DNA of 28,370 nucleotides from Pseudanabaenales cyanobacterium (lineage in GTDB: Bacteria; Cyanobacteriota; Cyanobacteriia; Phormidesmidales; Phormidesmidaceae). A program made the position numbers and the translations under genes. Position 1 is the stretch's first letter. Every line of letters begins with the position of its first letter. The notes under the pieces were generated by a model, which saw only the letters and a program-made list of their open reading frames with translations, was not told where the DNA came from and searched no databases. This document shows, piece after piece, positions 1-7,822 of this stretch. The stretch is from assembly GCA_022360135.1 (NCBI GenBank), contig JAKSDM010001206.1, positions 1 to 28,370 of the forward strand, in the 5' to 3' direction.

Positions 1-148
1 TCAATTCTTTTCGCTGACTGACCTGCCCGGTTTTGATCCACCAAAGCATTAGCAGTCTTTCTTTTTGAGTCCCACTCTTAGCTTGCTTGAGACTTTTCTC
101 CAGGTAGTCAGCCGTTTCGGTAATATCGAGGATAAAGGGACATGCCAT
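1..148 (-). CDS. Helix-turn-helix protein of an IS630-like element, cut off at the window edge
   Basis: The minus-strand frame opens with ATG at 146-148 (MACPFILDITETADYLEK...) and stays open to the window edge, so only about 49 N-terminal residues are visible. The pattern ETADYLEKSLKQAKSGTQKE followed by RLLMLWWIKTGQV resembles, from memory, the start of the helix-turn-helix ORF of IS630-type elements common in cyanobacteria. That ORF often precedes a DDE transposase ORF. No catalytic residue is visible and the element may be whole or broken outside the window. An 8-bp inverted repeat (ACCAATCT at 155-162, AGATTGGT at 200-207) lies just outside the start codon and could belong to the element's end, but this is weak. 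Confidence 0.6.
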   Translation of the reverse strand, partial: MACPFILDITETADYLEKSLKQAKSGTQKERLLMLWWIKTGQVSQRKEL

Positions 149-380
149 ATACACACCAATCTTGGTAGAAGCACCTTCAATTATGCTCTACTTCATTTCA
201 GATTGGTATAACAACCGCACTGCAATGGAACAGTCTGCTAAGGGCGAGTGATTTGCAAAAGGTATCTGCGTCCCCGCCTAAGCCGCCCTATTGGACTGGG
301 GTTGAAAACTACCGTTGTCAGAATACCACTTTAGTCGGATACATGATTAAATCCTCGCTCCTTACAATGGACCTGCCAAC

Positions 381-2093
381 ATGTTGGGGCTAAGTGCAAT
401 GACCAACGTTCAAATGGAGCCACTACCCATCAAAACCTCCATTGCAAGGCGAGTGTTACTGATTTATCCCATCTTTCCGCCGTCGTTTTGGTCCTTTGAA
501 AATGTCTTAGCTCTGGTGGGCAAAAAAGCCTTACTGCCACCTTTGAATCTGATTACTGTGGCTGCTATTTTACCCCAAACTTGGGATTTCAAGCTGGTCG
601 ATCGCAACGTTAGAGACATCACGCAAGCCGAGTGGGCCTGGGCAGAATGTGTGATTATTTCTGGCATGATTGTGCAAAAGTCAGACCTCTTGGCCTGTGT
701 ACAAGAGGCAAAATGCCGAGGTAAGTTAGTAGCGGTGGGCGGTCCTTACGCCACAGCGCTCCCCCAAGAGGTGCAGGATGCTGGCGCGGACTATTTGGTT
801 TTAGATGAAGGGGAACTCACTCTCCCCCTATGGGTAAAGGCCTTAGAATGCGGTGAAACTCAGGGAATATTTCGAGCCGCCGAAAAACCGGATGTGACCC
901 AAACCCCGATTCCACGATTTGACCTCCTAGACCTCAAAGTCTACGATACTATGTCGGTTCAGTTCTCCAGAGGTTGCCCGTTCCAATGTGAATTTTGCGA
1001 TATTATCGTGCTCTATGGTCGCAAACCCCGCACCAAAACCCCTGCTCAACTCCTGGCTGAACTGGATACGCTCTACGATTTGGGATGGCGGGGCGCTGTG
1101 TTTATGGTGGACGATAACTTTATTGGCAATAAGCGCAATGTCAAATGTCTGCTCCGAGAACTCAAGATCTGGCAAGCTAAACGTGAACGCCCTTTTGGGT
1201 TTATCACAGAAGCCTCAGTCGATTTAGCCGATGATCCAGAGTTAATGGACTTGATGGCGGAGTGCAAATTCTACTGGGTATTTTTAGGGCTTGAAACCCC
1301 TGATGAATCGAGTCTCAGCCTCACCAAGAAGTTTCAAAATACGCGCAGTTCGATGCTGGAAGCCATTGATAAGATTTACCAGAAAGGAATCAGGGTGATA
1401 GCGGGGTTGATTATTGGCTTTGATGGGGAAAAAGCGGGTGCAGGTCAACGGATTGTCAATTTCATTGAAAAAGCTGCGATTCCAGCGACCACATTTAGTA
1501 TGTTACAGGCCCTGCCCGATACCGCGCTCTGGCATCGGCTAAAAGCAGAGGGGCGTTTGCTCAACCATACAGGGAATATCAACCAAACCACATTAATGAA
1601 CTTTGTCCCCACTCGTCCAATCGAAGAGATTGTCCAGGAATATTTAGACGCGATCGATCAGCTCTTTGACCCAGAACGTTACCTGGAGCGAGTTTATAAT
1701 CAATTTATGCGTCTGGCTCCCCTACCCCATCATCTCAATCCACCCAGGAAAAACCATCGGAGTATTAAGCCTAGGAAAAAAGAGCCAAATTTTAAGCCAT
1801 CCACATGGGTGCGATTGCGAGCATTTTTAACCGTTTGTTGGCGGCAGGGGATTAAGCAGCGTAGCCGCCGAAAATTTTGGGGTTACTTATTCTCAATTTG
1901 GAAATATAAACCCTACCGCCTGTCTTCCTATATCTCCACCTGCGCCTATAGTGAACATTTCCTGACATACTATCCAATCGTACGATCTCAACTGATGGAT
2001 CAGTTAACTGAGCATCTACAAGCCACCGCTCACTTGCAAACCAATCAACTTGAAGTAAATCCCAAGGAAACTAAACTCTCAGCAGCCGGATAA
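381..2093 (+). CDS. B12-binding radical SAM protein (HpnP-like / DUF4070 type)
   Basis: 570 residues. The N-terminal part (about 25-170) is a B12-binding-like domain (VLLIYPIFPPSFWSFEN, then VVISGMIVQK-like and VAVGGPYA-like segments). The radical SAM core follows, with the cluster motif C199-x3-C203-x2-C206 in the context FSRGCPFQCEFCD. The C-terminal part after about 440 is basic and fits DUF4070. This family includes HpnP, the C-2 hopanoid methylase, and many uncharacterised cyanobacterial paralogues, so the substrate is not assigned. It probably adds a methyl group or remodels a lipid or secondary metabolite using SAM and cobalamin. The start is uncertain: ATG at 381 has no clear ribosome site, and ATG at 399 or 414 also keeps the domain. 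An acyl-AMP ligase follows 81 nt downstream on the same strand, so the two are probably co-transcribed. Confidence 0.88.
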   Translation: MLGLSAMTNVQMEPLPIKTSIARRVLLIYPIFPPSFWSFENVLALVGKKALLPPLNLITVAAILPQTWDFKLVDRNVRDITQAEWAWAECVIISGMIVQKSDLLACVQEAKCRGKLVAVGGPYATALPQEVQDAGADYLVLDEGELTLPLWVKALECGETQGIFRAAEKPDVTQTPIPRFDLLDLKVYDTMSVQFSRGCPFQCEFCDIIVLYGRKPRTKTPAQLLAELDTLYDLGWRGAVFMVDDNFIGNKRNVKCLLRELKIWQAKRERPFGFITEASVDLADDPELMDLMAECKFYWVFLGLETPDESSLSLTKKFQNTRSSMLEAIDKIYQKGIRVIAGLIIGFDGEKAGAGQRIVNFIEKAAIPATTFSMLQALPDTALWHRLKAEGRLLNHTGNINQTTLMNFVPTRPIEEIVQEYLDAIDQLFDPERYLERVYNQFMRLAPLPHHLNPPRKNHRSIKPRKKEPNFKPSTWVRLRAFLTVCWRQGIKQRSRRKFWGYLFSIWKYKPYRLSSYISTCAYSEHFLTYYPIVRSQLMDQLTEHLQATAHLQTNQLEVNPKETKLSAAG

Positions 2094-2174
2094 ACTGTTG
2101 GGAAAAGGGAAAAAGGAAGGCTATGTTTTTTGATCCGACTTGCTTAATCAAACACAGGGTAGGAGTATTCTAGA

Positions 2175-3977
2175 TTGCAAAATCCACAAGCCAATTCATG
2201 GTCAACGTTGGTCGAATTATTGCAATTTAGAACAGTGGCTCAACCGCACCAAGATTTATACATTTTTCTCAAAGATGACAATGTTGAATCGGGTTGTTTA
2301 ACCTATGCAACTTTGGATCGAAAAGCGCGGGCGATCGCCGCTTACCTGCAAACCCAGTCTGTCCAACCAGGTCAACGGGTTTTATTGAGCTATCCCCTGA
2401 CAGAAGGGCTAGCCTTTATTGCCGCTTTCTTCGGTTGTCTCTACGCCGGGGCTGTTGTAGTCACGGCATGGCCTCCCATGAACCAATCCCTATCCTCTGA
2501 GTTGCAGTATAAAGCAGCTGACGCAGCGGTCAGTTTGGGGCTGACCGCTCAAACCTTGCTGGCGCAAATTCAAACTACTTTTGGCCAGAATCCAGAACTC
2601 GCCCATATTCCCTGGTTAGCCACAGAGCCCTTTTCCTTAGACCTGGCAGAGGACTGGCAAGCCCCTGAGTTAGCCTCCCATACCCTAGCGTACCTTCAAT
2701 ACACTGCAGGCTCAACAGGTATTCCGAAGGGGGCCATGATTAGCCACAAAAACTTGCTCCACAATTCAGCCGTCATTGCCCATTGCTTTGGCGCAACGCG
2801 TGACGATCGAGGAGTGATTTGGTTACCGCTATATCACGATATGGGATTAATTGGCGGGATTCTCCAGCCGCTCTATGCCAGCTTTCCTGTCTGTTTAATG
2901 TCGCCGCTATCATTCATGCGTCGGCCACTACGGTGGTTACAAGCAATCTCCCATTACCGGGCGACGATCAGTGGCGGGCCGAATTTCGCCTATGAGTTGT
3001 GTATAGATAAAATCAAATCGGCTGACTTAAAAAGGCTGGATTTGAGTACCTGGACGATCGCCTTCAATGGTGCAGAACCCGTTCAAGCAAGAACTCTAGA
3101 ACGGTTTGCAGCGGCTTTTGCTCCTTACCAATTTCGGCCTGAGGCTTTTTGCCCTTGTTATGGCATGGCTGAAACCACGGTGATGGCGGCCAGTAATCTG
3201 AAATTACAAACTCCTCAAGTTCTCTACTTAGATCCAGATGCGTTGGCTCAAAATCAAGTGCGCCAGATCAAGGAGGAACAAGTAGCGGGTCTCAGGGTCG
3301 AAAATCGCTCCGCAGTGAGTTGTGGTCAGGCTGTTTTAGGTCAACAAATTCGCATTGTTGATCCAGAAACTTGCCAACCTTGCTCAGTAGATCAAGTGGG
3401 AGAAATTTGGATCGCAGGGGATAGCGTCGCCCAAGGTTACTGGAATAATGCTGAAGCAACGGCGGCCACATTTCAGGGCTGTTTAGCGAACACGGGTGAA
3501 GGTACCTTTTTACGGACGGGTGACATAGGCTTTTTAGCCTCTGAACAGCTTTACATCACAGGAAGGCTTAAGGAAGTCATCATTATCTGGGGACGTAACC
3601 TTTACCCCCAGCATTTAGAACAGGCGATCGCCCAAAGCCATCCAGCGTTTGCTTTTAGCCAAGGGGCCGCCTTTAGTCTGGAGCAAGACGGTCAGGAGCA
3701 ATTAGTAATTGTGCAGGAAATCTCGCGGCGATCGCAGCATAGCGCCCCCCTCACTGACTTAGTTGCAATCATACAAACCACGATCAGCCAACAATTTCTG
3801 GTGGAACCCCAACAGATTGCGCTGGTAAAATCTGGCTCAATTCCAAAAACCCCAACAGGGAAGGTACAACGCATCCACTGTCGCCAACAATGGCGAAATG
3901 GACAATTGCCTGTGATTCACACCTGGCGGCAAACAATTAGTGGTGGAAACATTGATTGGGAGGCAGCATTGGCATGA
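2175..3977 (+). CDS. Stand-alone fatty acyl-AMP ligase (FAAL)
   Basis: 600 residues starting with TTG; AGGAG at 2161-2165 lies 9 nt upstream and decides the start. It is an ANL-superfamily adenylating enzyme. The P-loop is TAGSTGIPKG (177-186), the A4-like segment is WLPLYHDMGLIG (217-228), GGPNFAYELC is at 267-276, and the C-terminal hinge is TGDIG, then YITGRLKEVIIIWGRNLYP. The stretch before VSCGQ (roughly 345-400) fits the FAAL-specific insertion, which favours release of fatty acyl-AMP to an acyl carrier protein instead of acyl-CoA formation. No carrier-protein domain is fused and none is encoded nearby, so its acceptor must lie elsewhere. Such ligases feed lipopeptide, polyketide and glycolipid pathways. 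It follows the radical SAM gene in an apparent two-gene operon. Confidence 0.9.
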   Translation: MQNPQANSWSTLVELLQFRTVAQPHQDLYIFLKDDNVESGCLTYATLDRKARAIAAYLQTQSVQPGQRVLLSYPLTEGLAFIAAFFGCLYAGAVVVTAWPPMNQSLSSELQYKAADAAVSLGLTAQTLLAQIQTTFGQNPELAHIPWLATEPFSLDLAEDWQAPELASHTLAYLQYTAGSTGIPKGAMISHKNLLHNSAVIAHCFGATRDDRGVIWLPLYHDMGLIGGILQPLYASFPVCLMSPLSFMRRPLRWLQAISHYRATISGGPNFAYELCIDKIKSADLKRLDLSTWTIAFNGAEPVQARTLERFAAAFAPYQFRPEAFCPCYGMAETTVMAASNLKLQTPQVLYLDPDALAQNQVRQIKEEQVAGLRVENRSAVSCGQAVLGQQIRIVDPETCQPCSVDQVGEIWIAGDSVAQGYWNNAEATAATFQGCLANTGEGTFLRTGDIGFLASEQLYITGRLKEVIIIWGRNLYPQHLEQAIAQSHPAFAFSQGAAFSLEQDGQEQLVIVQEISRRSQHSAPLTDLVAIIQTTISQQFLVEPQQIALVKSGSIPKTPTGKVQRIHCRQQWRNGQLPVIHTWRQTISGGNIDWEAALA

Positions 3978-4112
3978 TTGCTTGATTACAGTCTACGTTG
4001 TTCTGCCTGGATGTATTGTGGATATTTCAAAGCACTGATTAAATTTTATGTCAACAAATTAAAACTGTATAGATATCTTATTACTGGGTAGTAGAGCGCA
4101 TCCGAAAAGCTC

Positions 4113-4670
4113 TTATTTTACCCCTAATCTTTTACGTAACCAGGTTGATCCCATGAATAGAAGCGGTGTCATCCAAAGACCATTGAGTATTAAATGAAGT
4201 GGAAGTCTGAAGTAGACGTATAGCGTTAGCAAAACACCATAGGGTGAATCCATATGGTCAATCCAATAAAAAACAGGATTGCTTTCATCCCCAGGTGAGA
4301 TCTTAAGACGGCGTTTAATAAACGAGTTAGGTAGTTCAGATAGGTTAAAAATAAAACCAATGAGTAAGCCATAGAGAATTCCATTAAAGCTACTTAGAAG
4401 AATAATGTTTTTAAGGTTAAATTTTAGACCAATTTCCAACATCTGGAATATCCAAACACTGACCAAATGAGTTAGAGGTAAACTTACCAGACCCCGCCAT
4501 TTTTTGTTGACCCCAAATAGTCCTACATGGATGGGATAGCTGAGCCTGTTAAATAGGGCTGTCTTCCACAAAAGAGCTTCAAAGATACTGGCCAGTAAAA
4601 GAGGAAGTCCTAGCCACACTAGACTTAAAAAGTCATTCTTATATAGATCAAGTGGACTCATTATACTCAT
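4113..4670 (-). CDS. CarS-like (DUF46) CDP-lipid synthase, membrane protein
   Basis: 185 residues with about five hydrophobic segments (14-34, 60-78, 88-108, 145-160, 163-178), so an integral membrane protein. Motifs fit the PF01864 CDP-archaeol synthase/CarS family and its bacterial relatives: FGVNKKWRGLV (52-62), ELPNSFIKRRLKISPGD (112-128) and WIDHMDS (136-142) with acidic D138 and D141. The family transfers CMP from CTP to a lipid phosphate and is distantly related to CdsA. In bacteria the natural lipid is unknown; phosphatidate is the natural guess. It is divergent from the lipid kinase, with 42 nt between the start codons, so the two could share a promoter region. Together with that kinase and the PI synthase it would supply an activated CDP-lipid. 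The family call is firmer than the substrate. Confidence 0.72.
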   Translation of the reverse strand: MSIMSPLDLYKNDFLSLVWLGLPLLLASIFEALLWKTALFNRLSYPIHVGLFGVNKKWRGLVSLPLTHLVSVWIFQMLEIGLKFNLKNIILLSSFNGILYGLLIGFIFNLSELPNSFIKRRLKISPGDESNPVFYWIDHMDSPYGVLLTLYVYFRLPLHLILNGLWMTPLLFMGSTWLRKRLGVK

Positions 4671-4712
4671 GATTTAGATCTTTTTATAACTGCTAAAAGT
4701 TGAAACAATGAT

Positions 4713-5750
4713 ATGCTGCTCAAATCGAAACAATCCAATACCATCGTGACTGATTCTCAAATGAGTGAGTCACGTCTTATGATTGCTCTGATTAACCCTA
4801 AAAGTGGCCAAGGTAAAGCCAGACGAGATTTGAATGTTGTTTTACCCATTTTTGAGAAGAGTAACATCCATCTGCGCGTTGCTGAAATTCAGGGTTCCCA
4901 AATTGTTTGTCAGGGGGTTCGACAATCCTTTCTGAACTTTTTCCAGTCATTAGATCTGGCTACAATTCATGGCATTATTGTGGGCGGAGGAGACGGAACA
5001 GTTCACTCAACAGTAAATGCCTTGATGAGTCGAGCAGATTGGACACAGGCGATTAAAATTCCTATTGGTTTTTTACCCAGCGGCACCGATAATGGTTTGT
5101 GTAAGACGGTTCTAGAACTTTCAGGAGAACCCTATAGTTTGAAGCATGCGGCCCTTCTCATTGCTCAAGGGCGGTTGCGATCGCTTGATATATTCAAAAT
5201 CCATCAGGAGAAACGTACGTTCTACGGCGTACATTCTCTGGCTTGGGGCTTAGTCAGCGACATTGACATCGAATCCAACCACCTCAGATTTCTGGGGCCG
5301 TTCAAAGAATGGATTTATGGATTGGCCTATGTTTTAAGACGTAGATTTTATGCGGGTACGTTACTGTTTGACCCTCAGTTTTCGCTGCAGGCTAAGTCAC
5401 CCATCTTGAGCAACAAACAAACAGATACATTTATTGGCATCTGGGCAGTTAATGTTCCCTGGGCAGGACGAGACCGCCTTTCTACTCCATTCGCCAAACT
5501 CGATGATGGTTTGATCGATTTACTCGTTCTGCGCCAAGGCATTTCAAGAAGGCATCTTTTAGAGCTTTTTATTAAAACAGAAGATGGTTCTCATATTCAT
5601 TGTCCAAAGCTTGAATACTATAAAACCCAAGCTTTAGCATTAAACCCTATCAGCATACCTGGCACTATCGCTATTGATGGTGAAGCGGTTGATTATGGCC
5701 CTATCAGCATTGAGGTTTTACAGAAACTCTGCACCATTTTTTGCCGTTAA
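4713..5750 (+). CDS. Sphingosine-kinase-like / diacylglycerol-kinase-fold lipid kinase
   Basis: 345 residues. N-terminal nucleotide-binding motifs are NPKSGQGKA (28-36), GGGDGT (91-96) and LPSGTDNGL (121-129), the DAGK catalytic fold. The middle and C-terminal parts resemble eukaryotic sphingosine kinases more than bacterial YegS/DgkB: SLAWGLVSDIDIES (175-188) matches the C4 region that carries the lipid-binding Asp, and IAIDGE (319-324) matches the terminal VDGE motif. The spacing through LVLRQGISRRHLLELF (271-286) also follows SphK1. It phosphorylates a lipid hydroxyl, possibly diacylglycerol, ceramide or a sphingoid base. It is divergent from the CarS-like gene and its stop is one nucleotide from the stop of the PI synthase on the other strand. 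A start at Met17 (4761) would also keep the whole domain. Confidence 0.85.
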   Translation: MLLKSKQSNTIVTDSQMSESRLMIALINPKSGQGKARRDLNVVLPIFEKSNIHLRVAEIQGSQIVCQGVRQSFLNFFQSLDLATIHGIIVGGGDGTVHSTVNALMSRADWTQAIKIPIGFLPSGTDNGLCKTVLELSGEPYSLKHAALLIAQGRLRSLDIFKIHQEKRTFYGVHSLAWGLVSDIDIESNHLRFLGPFKEWIYGLAYVLRRRFYAGTLLFDPQFSLQAKSPILSNKQTDTFIGIWAVNVPWAGRDRLSTPFAKLDDGLIDLLVLRQGISRRHLLELFIKTEDGSHIHCPKLEYYKTQALALNPISIPGTIAIDGEAVDYGPISIEVLQKLCTIFCR

Positions 5751-5751
5751 T

Positions 5752-6414
5752 TTACTGTTTTACAGTGTCGGTAAAAAGCTGACGCTGTTGTAAATCGATA
5801 GCCGCGATACAAACAGCAGATGCATATAGTTGAATAACATTAGTGATTTGTTTAAGTAGATAGATGGGAAAAATGCTCCATAGCAAGATCTGTCCGGTAT
5901 GGATTAAATCAAGCGGCAGATTAGGCGCGTAATAGTTTAAATACAGCAGTATATAGAACAGCTCATTGCCAAAAATTAAGGCGTCCATAAATCGTTTGTC
6001 GCCGTAATAAAGGTTGAGGAGCCGGTTTTTAGACCAGCGTTTGGTATTTTTATGGTTATGTTCCGCTTGTATAGAGGTTGCCTGTAAAAGATAGTAGTGA
6101 CTGCTGACATCTAGCGCTATGAGCAGAATGAAAATAAGTAGGTATTCTGGATAGAGTTGGGCAAGGATGAAACATAAACCTGTTGTTGCAGCTCGATCAG
6201 TCACCATATCAAGGGTAGCTCCAAACTGGGTTCTCTGATTAAGTCGTTTTGCTGCTTGACCATCGAGTTCATCGAGTAAGAAGGCCATAAGATAAAAAAT
6301 CAAACACCATAACCCATGTCCAAATGTATGAGAAATAAAGCTAATTGCATAAAGAACAACTCTTAAATAGCCAATGATATTGGGTAGCAATAGAAAAATA
6401 TTATTGGACTTCAT
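5752..6414 (-). CDS. Eukaryote-type phosphatidylinositol synthase (CDP-alcohol phosphatidyltransferase)
   Basis: 220 residues, five or six membrane segments. The CDP-alcohol phosphotransferase signature D-x2-DG-x2-AR-x8-G-x3-D-x3-D is present as D48, D51, G52, A55, G65, D69 and D73, with Lys56 replacing the usual Arg. Beyond the signature it follows eukaryotic PI synthases (human CDIPT, plant and yeast PIS, recalled from memory): NIFLLLPNIIGYLRV (5-19), LNQRTQFGATLDMVTDR (58-74), LYPEY, LDVSSH, LYYG, GNELFYILLYL and a terminal block with NVIQL. Bacterial PgsA, PssA and actinobacterial PIP synthases do not share these extra blocks. Predicted reaction: CDP-lipid plus myo-inositol gives phosphatidylinositol or an analogous inositol phospholipid and CMP. 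It lies 112 nt downstream of the glycosyltransferase on the same strand. Confidence 0.87.
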   Translation of the reverse strand: MKSNNIFLLLPNIIGYLRVVLYAISFISHTFGHGLWCLIFYLMAFLLDELDGQAAKRLNQRTQFGATLDMVTDRAATTGLCFILAQLYPEYLLIFILLIALDVSSHYYLLQATSIQAEHNHKNTKRWSKNRLLNLYYGDKRFMDALIFGNELFYILLYLNYYAPNLPLDLIHTGQILLWSIFPIYLLKQITNVIQLYASAVCIAAIDLQQRQLFTDTVKQ

Positions 6415-6526
6415 ACTCTATATTGTGGATTTGGATAAAGATTGCGACCAGCTTTGATCTTTAGTTACTTAAAGCCATTTTTTTTCTACGGTTACCTAGT
6501 TATTTCTTTCGTAAACCAGTAGGTCT

Positions 6527-7822
6527 TCATAGCCTTATTAAATCATGCGATCGCTGACAAACTGTCTCAAAGAGTTTCTCATACTCGCGTGTAATTTTGA
6601 CGGCATCAAAATCCTGGGCTCTGATTAACGCATTGCGGGCAAGTCTCGCCGCTTGATCAGGATTAGAAATCAGCTGATGAATGGCCCCTGCCAATTTCTC
6701 TGGGCTGCGGATCGGGACTAATAATCCTATTTGATCATCCTCAATGATTTCCTTAGGTCCATAGTCACAGTCTGTGGCAATGACAGGCGTCTGGCAGGCC
6801 ATTGCTTCAACCACAACATGTGGAAAGCCTTCCCATAAGGATGACAGGACAAAAGCCTGAGCTGCCGTCATATATATCCATGGATTCTCAACAAAGCCAG
6901 CTAACTTAACGTATTCCTGAAGCTTTAAAGTTTGGATTTGTACTTCTAAAGTATCTCGGTAATTGCCTTCCCCTAAAATTAGCAGCTTTAAATCCCTGAG
7001 ATGATACTGATGATGACAAAGGTATAAGGCTTGGATCAGATATTCAAATCCTTTTTGTGGGTATAACCGCCCAACAGCCACAATATAACGATCATCGGAG
7101 ACTTGCAGATTGGGTTCAGGCTTATATTTAGAGGATTGAACAGCCTGCTGAATCTGTACAAGATTGGTGGGATTATAAATATAGGTGATCTTCCCTGGAT
7201 TAATTTTATATACTTCTGAAACTTCTCTCGAAATACCCTTAGAAACTGTCAGGATTTTATCTGCTTGACTGTAACTATTCTGAATAATTCTGAATATCAA
7301 CATTTTCAGTATTCGATTCTTGGTAATACTTTTGAGATTAGTTGGAAAGCTATTTCCTTCACGCGCAATCCATTGGACTTTTCGGCTTCCTTGCTGACCT
7401 AAGGCAAAATTTGTCAGAATATTTAAACCTGTCATACTGGTCATGACGATGTCTGGCTGAATTGCCCTGACTAAAGCTTGAATTTGGTAAATTGAGGCTG
7501 GAGTTCGTAACAATCTCGGCAAGAGGCTTTTCAGACTGAAAGAATGAATTGTACTAGGCAAGGCTAAAACATATTGTAACCAGTCAGGTAATTTAGCCGT
7601 TCTGATATCTGCTACAGTCACCAAGTTGAGATATTCGCCAGTTTGGGATAAAAGACCAAGATAAGGGATAAAGCGATCGCGATCGATATACTCTAATAGG
7701 TCAACAATAGTACGCTCAGCTCCCCCACCTGATAAATCTGGCAGGATAAACAGGACTGAAATTTTCTTGGCGTCAGCTAAAGTTTGTTTCTTCACCACTT
7801 TATTGTTATCCATATTTCTCAT
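6527..7822 (-). CDS. GT4-family glycosyltransferase
   Basis: The frame is open from 7870, but the first 16 residues would overlap the sulfotransferase by 65 nt. The ATG at 7820-7822 (MRNMDNN...) has GGAG ten nucleotides upstream and is preferred, giving about 431 residues. It has a GT-B fold: acceptor-side motif FILPDLSGGGAERT, donor-side motifs GRLYPQKGFEYLI and LLILGEGNYRD, and the E-x7-E motif in EGFPHVVVEAM, followed by TPVIATDCDYGPKEI. This is the retaining GT4 family, which includes enzymes for polysaccharides and for phosphatidylinositol (PimA type). Sugar and acceptor cannot be told from sequence. It overlaps the end of the sulfotransferase by 17 nt and precedes the PI synthase, so the three genes probably form one operon. 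A glycosylated inositol lipid is an inference from position. Confidence 0.9.
   Translation of the reverse strand: MRNMDNNKVVKKQTLADAKKISVLFILPDLSGGGAERTIVDLLEYIDRDRFIPYLGLLSQTGEYLNLVTVADIRTAKLPDWLQYVLALPSTIHSFSLKSLLPRLLRTPASIYQIQALVRAIQPDIVMTSMTGLNILTNFALGQQGSRKVQWIAREGNSFPTNLKSITKNRILKMLIFRIIQNSYSQADKILTVSKGISREVSEVYKINPGKITYIYNPTNLVQIQQAVQSSKYKPEPNLQVSDDRYIVAVGRLYPQKGFEYLIQALYLCHHQYHLRDLKLLILGEGNYRDTLEVQIQTLKLQEYVKLAGFVENPWIYMTAAQAFVLSSLWEGFPHVVVEAMACQTPVIATDCDYGPKEIIEDDQIGLLVPIRSPEKLAGAIHQLISNPDQAARLARNALIRAQDFDAVKITREYEKLFETVCQRSHDLIRL

Noticed and set aside
315..345. Sigma-70-like promoter before the radical SAM gene
   Set aside because: TTGTCA is followed by no good -10 at 16-18 nt spacing.
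4713..5750. Ordinary YegS/DgkB diacylglycerol kinase
   Set aside because: The middle and C-terminal motifs fit sphingosine kinases better; kept as a lipid kinase with open substrate.
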